Shown here: positions 17,155-26,224 of the stretch, piece after piece | How positions within the stretch are numbered: position 1 is the first letter of the stretch | Layout: each line of letters begins with the position of its first letter | DNA from: BPGX01 sp035405785 | GTDB taxonomy: Bacteria; Bacteroidota; Bacteroidia; B-17B0; Aurantibacillaceae | DNA length: 64,000 bases | Assembly: GCA_035405785.1 (NCBI GenBank) | Contig: DAONJS010000005.1 | Span: forward strand, 62,001-126,000 | Direction: 5' to 3' | Notes under the pieces: generated by a model | What the model was told of the DNA's origin: nothing | The model's database searches: none | Seen by the model: the letters and a program-made list of their open reading frames with translations, nothing else | Translations under genes and position numbers: made by a program

Positions 17155-18243
17155 TTGAGAAGGTTTTATTATTGCTATATTTTTGGAATTTTGATATTAT
17201 TTTCTTGTAGTGATAAGCATTCAATGAATAAAGCATTGCAATCTGAATTCTTTAAAATTGAAAATAACATAAAATTACCTTTTAATGATGATACGATTTT
17301 AAGCATTAAAAATTTTCCCAAAAGTGAAAACTTATATTATTTTTTTAGTAAAAATTATTTCCTTTATTTATGGGATTTAGAAAATAATGCTGTAACAAAA
17401 TTATTTGAAAAGAATTTCAGTAGATTTAACGATGTTTATATTGACTATTCATTTAATATTTATTTTTTAGATGAACATCAAATTACAATTTCTGATACTT
17501 CATTAAAAATTATTGATACAATTAATTTATGGTCAGAAAATTATAATTATAGTGCATCTGCTTTATTTCCATTTTATGTAAAAGATACTCTTGCTTTTGC
17601 ATTTAAATACCCAAATTACATTATCAACTCATTAGATAATTACAAAAAATTTATATCTGAAAAAAGAGAATTTTGTTTTGATTTGAAGAATAAGAAGGAA
17701 GTGATTTTTAATATGAATTTTGAAGAATATCCATCTGATTTAAGCAATCATTTTAAGTATGTCTTTAATCCATTTAGAATATTAGATGACAACAATAATT
17801 TGATATATTCTTTTGAACATAATGATACGATTGAAATTTTTAATTTAAGCAGTAAAACAAAAAATAAAAGAGTTATTAGAAGTAATTATTTTATTCAAAA
17901 CTCGCATTTTAATTTTAATGATGTGCAAAATTTTGAAAAGGTAAGTCAATATCTCATTGAAAATTCAAGGTATTATTGTTTGTATTACGATAAATACAAA
18001 AAACTTTATTACAGAATAATTCGTCATAAATATCCATACAAAAACAAAGATAAAATCAATTTGATTACAGATGCTGACTGGTCAATTGTTGTTTGTGATG
18101 AAAATTTCAATGTTTTATATGAAGTTTTATTTGAATCAGGTAGATATTATTTCAACAAAATTATTATTACAAAAAAAGGTGTTTTAATTAAAAATCAAAA
18201 TGATGAAGAAATTTATTCTTTATTTGATTTTTCTCGTCATTAG
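17155..18243 (+). CDS. DUF4221-like lipoprotein
   Basis: A 362-residue lipoprotein: signal residues 1-17, lipobox LFSC at residue 18. Starting from TTG at 17155 gives exactly this signal (MRRFYYCYIFGILILFSC), and no ATG is available before it. The body has repeated beta-strand blocks (YLWDLENNAV, IYFLDEHQITI, ILDDNNNLIYSF) like a propeller, and a C-terminal block with KLYYRIIRHKYPYKN, WSIVVCDENFNVLYE and KIIITKKGVLIKNQ typical of the Bacteroidota DUF4221 family. Function unknown. It overlaps the next lipoprotein gene by 44 bases, so the two are translationally coupled. Confidence 0.72.
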   Translation: MRRFYYCYIFGILILFSCSDKHSMNKALQSEFFKIENNIKLPFNDDTILSIKNFPKSENLYYFFSKNYFLYLWDLENNAVTKLFEKNFSRFNDVYIDYSFNIYFLDEHQITISDTSLKIIDTINLWSENYNYSASALFPFYVKDTLAFAFKYPNYIINSLDNYKKFISEKREFCFDLKNKKEVIFNMNFEEYPSDLSNHFKYVFNPFRILDDNNNLIYSFEHNDTIEIFNLSSKTKNKRVIRSNYFIQNSHFNFNDVQNFEKVSQYLIENSRYYCLYYDKYKKLYYRIIRHKYPYKNKDKINLITDADWSIVVCDENFNVLYEVLFESGRYYFNKIIITKKGVLIKNQNDEEIYSLFDFSRH

Positions 18244-18640
18244 TGCTTGTAATTATTCAAATGAACGAGAATCAAAAAATGCTATTGAAAGAGATATTTT
18301 AAATACATTAAATATCTTAAATATAAAATATGATTCAACCGCTGTTTATTTTTTAATACCATCTAACACTTGTTATGGTTGTAGTAAGCATACTATTAAT
18401 GTTTTAAATGAATATTCTATTTCTAAACAAGTAATTGTGATATCATCGGATTTATCTTTATCTCAAATTCATTTGAATAAAACAAAAATATATATTGACA
18501 AGAAAAGAAATATTGATAGAACAATAACACTAAAAGAGAAAATTACAATCTATGACCCATCAAACAAAAAAATTAAACAATTTAATCAATTAACAATTGA
18601 TAGTTTGCAATACTACATAAAATCACTTAATCATTTATGA
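18200..18640 (+). CDS. Small lipoprotein with a CxxC motif (possible thiol-redox protein)
   Basis: A 146-residue protein with a lipoprotein signal (MMKKFILYLIFLVISAC, lipobox ISAC at residue 17). The segment AVYFLIPSNTCYGCSKHTIN, with Cys-Tyr-Gly-Cys after a hydrophobic strand and before a helix, looks like the active-site region of a thioredoxin fold, and KQVIVISSDL and ITIYDPSNKKI fit later strands. No cis-Pro motif is certain, so a redox role is only probable. Its start lies 44 bases inside the DUF4221-like gene; two ATGs (18200, 18203) are possible. Confidence 0.75.
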   Translation: MMKKFILYLIFLVISACNYSNERESKNAIERDILNTLNILNIKYDSTAVYFLIPSNTCYGCSKHTINVLNEYSISKQVIVISSDLSLSQIHLNKTKIYIDKKRNIDRTITLKEKITIYDPSNKKIKQFNQLTIDSLQYYIKSLNHL

Positions 18641-18674
18641 TGTTACAACTTTATTTTCTGATGCTTAAAAAATC

Positions 18675-21600
18675 TCACTCTTCCTTTTTAATCAAAATTT
18701 TATCCTCTCTTAAATACAGCAAAAATCCTTTGACTTTGAAATCATTATATAATTCAGAAATAAGTTGAATATAATTTTTTAATTGTTGTTTATGTTTGTC
18801 TTCTTCCTTTCCTGACTTGAATTCTAATACAACAATTTCTTTATCTTTTGTAAAAATCAATTTATCAGGGCGATAGGTTTCTTTGTCTTTTCCAAAAATT
18901 TCTATTTCACTCAAAATGTATTGAATATTTTCTGATTCAAAATATCTTTTCAATTCTGAATTTTCTAACAATGGTAAAATAATATGACGAATTTTTTCAA
19001 TATCAGAATGATTTATGTAACCCTTGATATATGCTTTTTTGAGCGTTTTATCAAGATTATTGTCATTAAGTAATTCAAGAACTTTATGCACTTTAATGCC
19101 TAATTCGTGAGCATCAGAATAGGGATTTGAAGAGTCGGCAATTAAAATGTTGTGATTATATTTGAGTTGTATGTCACTAATGTCAATATCAGTATTTTCA
19201 AATGTTTTGAGAGATTGCTTTTGAAAATCAGAATTTCCGTAAGAAATAATTCTGTAATTTTCTGACTTTGAATCGTCTTGAGAGTATTTTTCTGATGATA
19301 ATCTGTCATTTATTTTTGGAAAGTATACATCGTCATTTACAAATACATGTAATCTATTGATAGCACGGGTATAAGCCACATAAATTAAATTTAACTCTTC
19401 AAGAATTTTTTCTTCTTCTAAAACACTTGCGTCATTACTATTTATATTTTTAATATCACTAATATTTAAATAAAAATAGATATTCTTTAATGAATCAAGT
19501 ATTTTAGCAATTTTATCATTGTAAGGTTGAATATCAAATTCATTAATTTTATACCAATAATTATCATTTTTATTTTGATTCCCCCTACTACTTTTATATT
19601 GATAATAAATAACTACTGGAAATTCTAAACCTTTGCTTTTATGAATAGTCATTATTTTTACTGCATTGGTTTCTTTGTTGATATTGATAGAAATTTTGTT
19701 TGCCTTTTCATTCCAGAACTGTAAGATGCCCTGAATAGTGTTGTTTTGAGTAGCATATTGATGCATAAATGTATTTGCAACAGATAAAAGTTTTTGAACA
19801 GAAGGATCAAATTCAATTTCAAAGTAATCTATAATTCGCATTATCAATTGAAAAATATCTACATTAAGGATATTAGAAGTATCAAAGTATAATTTAAATT
19901 TTTCATCATTAAATTTTTTGAGAAAATTTTCATCAACATTAATAATTTCACTAAATGATTTACGTTCGTAGTATTTTATACAGATTGCATTAGCAATTTT
20001 ATTTTGATTATCTAACAACAAATTTAGAAAAGCAACGATAAATTCAACTTTCTCAGATTTGATTAAATTACCATTTTCTGCAGATTCAAATTGAAGTTCT
20101 TCACCATTGCATAATATTTTACCTTTTAGGTTTTCTATAATTATATTGATGTGTTTATTTTCTCTTGCTAATATGCAAATATCCTTTTGTTGAAAACCTT
20201 TTGAGATACAATCATTAATTACTGAAAAAGCGTAATCAGAAAATATTTTCAAAGGGTCTATTTTATTATCTTTATCGGCATCTTTATTTTTATTTTTATC
20301 TTTATCTTTTTTATTTTTGAATTCTGCTAATTCAACATAACCATTAATATCTGTTCTTCCTACTTTTTGATTACAATTTCTGAAAACTTTTTTAATACTT
20401 TCATATTCTTCTTTATATTCAAAATTATTAAACACATCATTATTAAACTCTACAATTTCTTTTGCACTGCGGTAATTAAATTCCAACTTTTCAGTTTTAA
20501 TTTTATCCTTAAATTCCTGCCACTCATTTTTTAATTTTTTCAATGAAATATCTTTATTCACAAACAAATCAATACATTGTTTAATACTTGCATTTCTCCA
20601 TCTATAAATGGATTGTTTAGGATCACCTACTATAAAATTTTCATTGCCTTCAGCCATTGCATTGTGCAAAAGTGGAAGTAAATTTTGAAATTGTAATTCT
20701 GAAGTATCTTGAAATTCATCAATCAAAAAATGCCTGTATCTTGTGCCCACTTTTTCAAAGATAAAATCAACATTCTCTTCATTCTGAATAATCTCACTTA
20801 TTTTTTTGGTGAAATCAGAGAAAAACATCACATTTTCTTCAACTTTTATATCTTGAAGGATTTCTAATAATCTAAGTGATATTTTAGTAAGGTTAATTTT
20901 GGATTTGATAGTTTTTAAGATATTTAATTGTTCTTCCTGAGTTTTTAGAAATTCATAATTGTATTTTTGTTTTATAACATCTAAAAACTTATTTATTTCA
21001 TCATTAACAAACTTTTTATCCCCTTTGAATACATTAAATTTTTCAATATATTCTTTTACTGAAAAAGGATCTTTAATAAATCTGTAAAATTTAGAAACTT
21101 TATTTTCTGCAATTTTTTCTAAAATATCTGTTATTCCTCCATCTTCAATTTTAAATAATTCTCCATCATATAATAAGAGTTTATTTCTAATTTCATTATT
21201 CAATATTTCAACATATTCCTTATGTTTTTTTATTTCTTCTGTCAAATCAAAATCTAAATTATTAATCTTTTCCTTCATTTCCTGAATATCCTTCTCACTT
21301 AATTCTTTTTCAACAAGTTTTGATAAAATATTTTTAATTTGATTTGAAAAATCATCAATTTTGAATTTTTCTTTTAATTCTTTTTCACTTTCAATAAAAC
21401 TAACAATGCTTTTAATTTGCTCATCTGTTATAGATTCAAAAAATATCTCAACTGATCTATCATAATATTCTTCTGTATTATTAGTTATTTCATAGTTTTC
21501 AGAATATCCTAATTCTTTAGCAAAACTTTTTAATACTCTATTAGAAAAAGAATCTATTGTAAAAATGGATAAGTCAGAATAATTGTGTAACAAATACTTC

Positions 21601-21917
21601 AAAACTTCTCTTAATCTTCCTTTAATTTCATCATCATTTAATTTTACATCTTCAAAATAAACTTTTTTGTAATTATTAAATTTTTGTTCATCACTAATGG
21701 ATTCATATAAAATCTTCACTAATCTTTCTTTCAATTCATTAGCCACTGCATTTGTAAATGTTAGGCCAATAATTTGTCTTACTTTTCTGTAAAATTTTTC
21801 ATCACGATATTCATTATTTACATCTATACAAAGTTTAAGAATTTCTTTAATTAAAGTAGTAGTTTTGCCACTTCCAGCAGATGCGTTATAGATAGTTAAT
21901 AAATATTTTTCACTCAT
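18675..21917 (-). CDS. AddA/RecB-like UvrD-type helicase-nuclease
   Basis: A 1080-residue superfamily 1A helicase with a C-terminal nuclease, of the type that resects double-strand DNA ends for recombination. Motifs in order: Walker A NASAGSGKTT (residues 11-20), the LTFTNAVANELKERL motif Ia, the LIDEFQDTS Walker B, the VGDPKQSIYRWRNA motif III, the MTIHKSKGLEFPVV motif V and the YVAYTRAINRLHVF motif VI. The nuclease core near the end reads PDKLIF...VVLEFKSGK (Asp, Glu-x-Lys). The AddB-like partner is not next to it, unlike the pairing in many bacteria. It ends 1 base before the following gene's stop region on the same strand. Confidence 0.9.
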   Translation of the reverse strand: MSEKYLLTIYNASAGSGKTTTLIKEILKLCIDVNNEYRDEKFYRKVRQIIGLTFTNAVANELKERLVKILYESISDEQKFNNYKKVYFEDVKLNDDEIKGRLREVLKYLLHNYSDLSIFTIDSFSNRVLKSFAKELGYSENYEITNNTEEYYDRSVEIFFESITDEQIKSIVSFIESEKELKEKFKIDDFSNQIKNILSKLVEKELSEKDIQEMKEKINNLDFDLTEEIKKHKEYVEILNNEIRNKLLLYDGELFKIEDGGITDILEKIAENKVSKFYRFIKDPFSVKEYIEKFNVFKGDKKFVNDEINKFLDVIKQKYNYEFLKTQEEQLNILKTIKSKINLTKISLRLLEILQDIKVEENVMFFSDFTKKISEIIQNEENVDFIFEKVGTRYRHFLIDEFQDTSELQFQNLLPLLHNAMAEGNENFIVGDPKQSIYRWRNASIKQCIDLFVNKDISLKKLKNEWQEFKDKIKTEKLEFNYRSAKEIVEFNNDVFNNFEYKEEYESIKKVFRNCNQKVGRTDINGYVELAEFKNKKDKDKNKNKDADKDNKIDPLKIFSDYAFSVINDCISKGFQQKDICILARENKHINIIIENLKGKILCNGEELQFESAENGNLIKSEKVEFIVAFLNLLLDNQNKIANAICIKYYERKSFSEIINVDENFLKKFNDEKFKLYFDTSNILNVDIFQLIMRIIDYFEIEFDPSVQKLLSVANTFMHQYATQNNTIQGILQFWNEKANKISININKETNAVKIMTIHKSKGLEFPVVIYYQYKSSRGNQNKNDNYWYKINEFDIQPYNDKIAKILDSLKNIYFYLNISDIKNINSNDASVLEEEKILEELNLIYVAYTRAINRLHVFVNDDVYFPKINDRLSSEKYSQDDSKSENYRIISYGNSDFQKQSLKTFENTDIDISDIQLKYNHNILIADSSNPYSDAHELGIKVHKVLELLNDNNLDKTLKKAYIKGYINHSDIEKIRHIILPLLENSELKRYFESENIQYILSEIEIFGKDKETYRPDKLIFTKDKEIVVLEFKSGKEEDKHKQQLKNYIQLISELYNDFKVKGFLLYLREDKILIKKEE

Positions 21918-21918
21918 T

Positions 21919-22983
21919 TTATTTTGCTTTTTTTGTAACTAACAATATAAACAAAAGAGCATATACAATTAAAATACCAAGCACAATAGATGATGGTAAA
22001 TAATATGATAAAAATGAAATAGCAAAAGCAATAAGTGTGTATAAATAAATTATCAATGATGTTTTTGAATGAGAATTTGTTTTATTCAATAAATGATGAT
22101 GTAAATGATTTTTATCTGCTAAAAAAGGTGATCTTCCACTTAATATCCGCATTGAAAAAACCCTTATTGTATCTGTAATAGGATATATCAATAATGCCAT
22201 TGCACTAAGTGGTCTTGAATAATGAATTAAAAGTTTAGGTATATCTGATATTGGGTATTCAATAAAACTCACGCTCAAAAAATAAATGATTAATCCAATA
22301 GACAATGAACCTGAATCGCCCATAAAAATTTTAGCAGGTGAAAAATTATATACTAAAAATCCACATAAACCTCCGCACAATGCAAATGATAATATAGCAA
22401 GAGAATTGTCTTTTAAAATCAAGAAAAACACGCCCATACAAAATGTAAATATAGCAGATACCCCACCCGCCAAACCATCTATACCATCAATTAAATTAAT
22501 TGCATTTACCAAACTAATATAAACAAAAAATGAAAATATAAAACTTAATCCATAAGGAATTTCTTCTATTCCAAATATGCCATGAAAACCAGTAATCCTT
22601 ACTCCACCAATCACTATTAAAATAACTCCTGCTATAAAGTGAGCAATGATTTTTTTCTCTGGTGCTGTTCCTATCAAGTCATCTTTTATACCCACAAAAA
22701 ATATCAATAATGCAGCAGATAATAAAATTTTTGAATCCGTTAAAACATGTCTTATTTGATAATATAATTGCAAGTCATCTATGTTAAGCCACAAACCATA
22801 AGAAAAAAATGTTGCACCAAAAATGATAATTCCACCTAAAGTTGGAACAGGTGTTTTATGTATTTTTCTTTCTTCTGTTGGCAAATCAGTCAGCCCTTTT
22901 TGTTGCAATACTTTTATCAATACGGGAATTGTGTAAATTGATATTGCAAATGCAGTAACGAATGCTAATAATGACCAAATCAT
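21919..22983 (-). CDS. WecA/TagO-type undecaprenyl-phosphate sugar-1-phosphate transferase
   Basis: A 354-residue membrane enzyme of the MraY/WecA family (glycosyltransferase family 4) with about eleven helices. It loads a sugar-1-phosphate, usually GlcNAc-1-P, onto undecaprenyl phosphate to start surface-polysaccharide synthesis. Seen: FVGIKDDLIG (Mg-binding Asp pair), NAINLIDGIDGLAGGVSA (catalytic Asp block), KIFMGDSGSLSIG and the HLHHHLL histidine loop typical of WecA/TagO rather than MraY. The gene sits between the helicase and an outer-membrane protein; a Wzx-like flippase is about 4 kb upstream on the same strand. The sugar is not determined. Confidence 0.9.
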   Translation of the reverse strand: MIWSLLAFVTAFAISIYTIPVLIKVLQQKGLTDLPTEERKIHKTPVPTLGGIIIFGATFFSYGLWLNIDDLQLYYQIRHVLTDSKILLSAALLIFFVGIKDDLIGTAPEKKIIAHFIAGVILIVIGGVRITGFHGIFGIEEIPYGLSFIFSFFVYISLVNAINLIDGIDGLAGGVSAIFTFCMGVFFLILKDNSLAILSFALCGGLCGFLVYNFSPAKIFMGDSGSLSIGLIIYFLSVSFIEYPISDIPKLLIHYSRPLSAMALLIYPITDTIRVFSMRILSGRSPFLADKNHLHHHLLNKTNSHSKTSLIIYLYTLIAFAISFLSYYLPSSIVLGILIVYALLFILLVTKKAK

Positions 22984-22997
22984 AAAAATATATTTAA

Positions 22998-24578
22998 TTA
23001 AAAATCATAATAGATATTATACAATGCTGTTTGTAATTGAAGGTAAATATAGTTAGAATTTTTGTCAGCACTTCTGTTTTCGTAACCAAAGTTTATCATC
23101 AGATTGTAAGATGGATTGATAATGAATCCAAACCATGTTTTGTAATAAAATATATTAAAATCTTCTCTTTGTTGATAAGAAAATTGACCACTCCACAACC
23201 ACCTGTTTTTCTTAATAGATAATATGCTCAAAAATTCATTTTGAACATTGATAGGTGTAAATGCTAAATTTTGATTGAAATGCGAATACGATGAATTGCT
23301 ATACACATCAAACACAGGTGATGTATAAGTGTATTTACTCATTCCGTTCATTTCTGCTAATAAAAATATCCTCCATTCATCATTAATTTTACTTAACCAT
23401 TTAAAACCTAATTGATATGCATAAGAATAATCATTACTCAAGATATTTTTTTTATTATCATCTAAAACAAATTGTCCGTAAATCATACTTGTTTTAAATT
23501 GTTGTTGAATATCTAATCCTAAAAGCACATTGTTTTTGGAACCTAAACCATAATAAACCTCTTGCGAAAAAATAACAGGACTAAAAATTATTCCATCACC
23601 ACGCCAAACATTTTTTGTATCTGCTGATTCACCAATTATTCCTTGAAATAATCCTACTCGTAAATGTTTAGTTATTCCTACATTCAGATATTGATAAACA
23701 AAAGGTTTCTTTTGAAATAATCTTTCTGTATTTGGAGGTGTTTTAATAGATGCAGGTATCAAATTATTCAGCATTGCATAATTACAAATGTATTGTAATC
23801 TGCCTTTCCACCATTGCTGTTCAATTTTGAAATAAGGATACACAAAAGCATTGTCACTTAATATCATTGAACGATAACCATTTCCAATTTTTTGTTTGCC
23901 CGTTCCTGCTGTAAGATAAATATGTTCATTAACTTTCACACTAACCAATCCCGCACTGAATGCATAATCAAAACCATTTTTTTTAAATAACTTCCATCTG
24001 CCCTGCCCCGGCACTACTTGAGTATTTTTTGAAAAAGTATAAAGATAATCAGGAAATATAGATTGATTTTCAGAAAGCATTGTTTCAATATACACGTTCT
24101 TAAATTGAACTGAACCAATAAATCCACGAGTATTAGTGTATGCACTGATGTTAGTATCTGCTGTTTGTTTACCTTTTTGAAAATTCAATAATGGATCAAT
24201 TCTGATTTGAAATTCTTCTTTTTTTATATCCACTAAATTTTTTTCAAAAATCACATCCAGTGCAGGATCATTTTTAATATACTTGAATAATTTTTTAGAT
24301 GTATCAATTGCAGAAAATTGATGAACAATAAAAGGATTGAATGGATAAACTGATGTAGGTAATGTTGTATCTGCTTTTAATAAATGATAATCCTGTATTT
24401 GTTGAAAAATATAATTGTTAGGAAGAGTATAAAATTGAGCAAACAAATTTGAACTTGAAATTAAACTAACAAAACAAAAAAGTTTTATTAAGGTGATTTG
24501 TTTAATACTAAAAAAGTTAATCCTATTATAAATAAAAAAGGTTTGCAATCTCCAACATTTGAGAGCAAACCTAATCAA
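22998..24578 (-). CDS. Outer-membrane beta-barrel protein, possibly Wzi-like; start uncertain
   Basis: The protein has a signal peptide (ITLIKLFCFVSLISSSNLFAQ) followed by about 480 residues rich in aromatic, alternating beta-strands, ending in YIYLQLQTALYNIYYDF as outer-membrane barrels do. Its pattern resembles capsule-assembly Wzi proteins, and the WecA-type gene follows by 14 bases, but the family call is tentative. The start is a problem: the only in-frame ATG (24578) is immediately upstream of a strong terminator hairpin (24531-24572) that belongs to the preceding gene, and it adds 24 odd residues before the signal peptide. Initiation at the ATT of codon 25 (24506), giving IKQITLIKLFCFV, would make a normal signal peptide. 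Confidence 0.7.
   Translation of the reverse strand: MIRFALKCWRLQTFFIYNRINFFSIKQITLIKLFCFVSLISSSNLFAQFYTLPNNYIFQQIQDYHLLKADTTLPTSVYPFNPFIVHQFSAIDTSKKLFKYIKNDPALDVIFEKNLVDIKKEEFQIRIDPLLNFQKGKQTADTNISAYTNTRGFIGSVQFKNVYIETMLSENQSIFPDYLYTFSKNTQVVPGQGRWKLFKKNGFDYAFSAGLVSVKVNEHIYLTAGTGKQKIGNGYRSMILSDNAFVYPYFKIEQQWWKGRLQYICNYAMLNNLIPASIKTPPNTERLFQKKPFVYQYLNVGITKHLRVGLFQGIIGESADTKNVWRGDGIIFSPVIFSQEVYYGLGSKNNVLLGLDIQQQFKTSMIYGQFVLDDNKKNILSNDYSYAYQLGFKWLSKINDEWRIFLLAEMNGMSKYTYTSPVFDVYSNSSYSHFNQNLAFTPINVQNEFLSILSIKKNRWLWSGQFSYQQREDFNIFYYKTWFGFIINPSYNLMINFGYENRSADKNSNYIYLQLQTALYNIYYDF
24531..24572 (-). terminator. Rho-independent terminator of the small membrane-protein gene
   Basis: On the minus strand AGGTTTGC pairs with GCAAACCT, with an inner TCTC/GAGA stem, followed directly by six T. 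It lies 28 bases after the stop of the gene at 24600-24803 and inside the apparent 5' end of the next gene. Confidence 0.85.
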
Positions 24579-24599
24579 AATTATAGAATAATAAAAGAA

Positions 24600-24803
24600 C
24601 TATTTTAAAGTGCCTTTTTCATCGGCTTCTTTATTTAGTTTAGGAATTTTATACATCCAGTAAAATAATAATGCAACAATAATTCCTCCAAAAAGAAAAT
24701 TTGGACCATGACCTAATGATCTTAAAATTGGGAAAATTCCATTTGTAAATAAATCACCAATTCCATTAAAAATATCTGTCCATGTAATCATTAATTGAGC
24801 CAT
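24600..24803 (-). CDS. Small single-helix membrane protein, unknown function
   Basis: A 67-residue protein starting MAQLMITWTDIFNGIGDL with one membrane helix (FLFGGIIVALLFYWMYKI) and a charged tail (PKLNKEADEKGTLK). No function is known to me; short proteins of this kind occur near gcvH in related genomes as far as I recall. The ATG at 24803 is preferred over the in-frame TTG at 24821 because a perfect TATATTTG element (24819-24826) overlaps that TTG. A terminator follows, so it is a one-gene unit. Confidence 0.75.
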   Translation of the reverse strand: MAQLMITWTDIFNGIGDLFTNGIFPILRSLGHGPNFLFGGIIVALLFYWMYKIPKLNKEADEKGTLK

Positions 24804-24818
24804 AAAAAAATTTTTGGG

Positions 24819-24826
24819 CAAATATA
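24819..24826 (-). promoter_or_regulatory. -7 element of the small membrane-protein gene
   Basis: TATATTTG on the minus strand, a perfect TAnnTTTG match, 15 bases before the ATG at 24803. Confidence 0.55.
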
Positions 24827-24882
24827 CAAGATAGTTTTCAGTTCATCAATAAATTTTTACCAAAAAATTTATTGAATTATAT

Positions 24883-25263
24883 TTACAAATTTATACTTTT
24901 CTTATACTCTTCTGCAGATAATAAAGTATTTAATTCATCTGGATTATCTATGCTTATTTTAATAATCCAACCCTCTCCATAAGGATCTTGATTGATTTTT
25001 TCTGGAGAACCATCTAATGATGAATTAAACTCTAACACTTTTCCTGTAACTGGACTAAATAAATCTGATACTGTTTTTACGGCTTCAATAGTGCCAAATA
25101 CACTATCTTTTGAAACCACTTCTCCAACTGTTGGAATATCTACATATACTATGTCTCCCAACTCTTTTTGTGCAAAATCAGTAATACCTACAATACCTAC
25201 ATTTCCTTCTACTTTAATCCATTCATGCTCTTTTGTGTACTTTAAATTTTCAGGGAAATTCAT
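24883..25263 (-). CDS. gcvH: Glycine cleavage system H protein
   Basis: The H protein carries the lipoyl arm that shuttles the aminomethyl group between P, T and L proteins. The 126-residue protein begins MNFPENLKYTKEHEWIKVEG and has the lipoylation site GTIEAVKTVSDLFSPVTG, with the lipoyl lysine in EAVKTVSD, then the usual NQDPYGEGWIIKI block. The ATG at 25263 is chosen over an in-frame TTG 15 bases earlier, which would only add MHKKN. No other gcv genes lie nearby. A TAATTTGC stretch just upstream may be its -7 region. Confidence 0.96.
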   Translation of the reverse strand: MNFPENLKYTKEHEWIKVEGNVGIVGITDFAQKELGDIVYVDIPTVGEVVSKDSVFGTIEAVKTVSDLFSPVTGKVLEFNSSLDGSPEKINQDPYGEGWIIKISIDNPDELNTLLSAEEYKKSINL

Positions 25264-25311
25264 ATTTTTTTTGTGCAAATTAAATGGATTTATTGTTTAT
25301 TTTCAAAAAAA

Positions 25312-26139
25312 TCAATAAACATTGACAATTTGTTGCCGTAATTCCTTAAAAACCTTATGGATATTCTTAAAATCTTCAACATTATTTTTGAAATCTTTCA
25401 TGTAATTATATGCAAAATCTAATTGTTCTTTTAATTTTTTATCTTCTTCATCTTTTGAATTTTCTAATAGATTTATCAAATAAGAAAGTGATTCTTTTTG
25501 CTTAAAATACAAAGGCGATATTGTATTAAACTTTGTACTATCATTTTCATTTGATAAAATATATTCTCCTGCAACACTCATTGATTCTACAAATGATCCA
25601 GTAATCATCAATACAGAAAGCTCGCCTCTTTTATTATCAGAAAAAATTTTATCTGCCTTTTTAAATGACTGCATAATTATTTGTAAAACGCTATCTCTGT
25701 TTTCTTTATTTTTTTCTAATCTGTCCATAGTTTGCTCATCAAATGCTGAACTAATACCTAATTCTCTGGCAAGATAATTTGTACACTTTAAAAAAAACAT
25801 ACTTTCCTGAACCTGATTAAATGCAGATGATATAGCCATATCAGCACCGTAAACGCCTAAATTTAAAGCCATTGATTTTTCAAGAGAATAATTTTTATGC
25901 TTTGTAACATCATTTAAATAATCAGGATTATAATTTATTTTGGTTTGTTGAATTACCTGAAACACTTCCATTGCGGAAGGAATGGTATTAATGAAATTTT
26001 GAACATTTACCTGTTTTTGCAAATCTTCTTCTGATAAAACTTGCTTTTCAACATTATCTGCATTATTTTTTGAATCAGTACAACTAAAAATGATGAGGGT
26101 AAAAATTATAAACAAATTATATAATATCGCTTTATTCAT
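25312..26139 (-). CDS. Putative lipoprotein, unknown function
   Basis: A 275-residue protein with a lipoprotein signal (MNKAILYNLFIIFTLIIFSC, lipobox IIFSC at residue 20) followed by a Lys/Glu/Asn-rich helical protein with a coiled-coil-like C-terminus (KEQLDFAYNYMKDFKNNVED). Segments such as SMALNLGVYGADMAISSAFN look like buried helices. I do not recognise a named family. The start at 26139 gives a normal lipoprotein signal; an in-frame ATG at 26169 would add ten residues and contains a promoter-like ATATTTGC. It lies 48 bases upstream of gcvH. Confidence 0.72.
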   Translation of the reverse strand: MNKAILYNLFIIFTLIIFSCTDSKNNADNVEKQVLSEEDLQKQVNVQNFINTIPSAMEVFQVIQQTKINYNPDYLNDVTKHKNYSLEKSMALNLGVYGADMAISSAFNQVQESMFFLKCTNYLARELGISSAFDEQTMDRLEKNKENRDSVLQIIMQSFKKADKIFSDNKRGELSVLMITGSFVESMSVAGEYILSNENDSTKFNTISPLYFKQKESLSYLINLLENSKDEEDKKLKEQLDFAYNYMKDFKNNVEDFKNIHKVFKELRQQIVNVY

Positions 26140-26224
26140 ATTTCGGCAAATATCTGAAAAACTTTTCATATCTAAAAAATTTTGTATAAATCTCTTATGT
26201 TCTAAAATTTAATGAAAATTTTAT

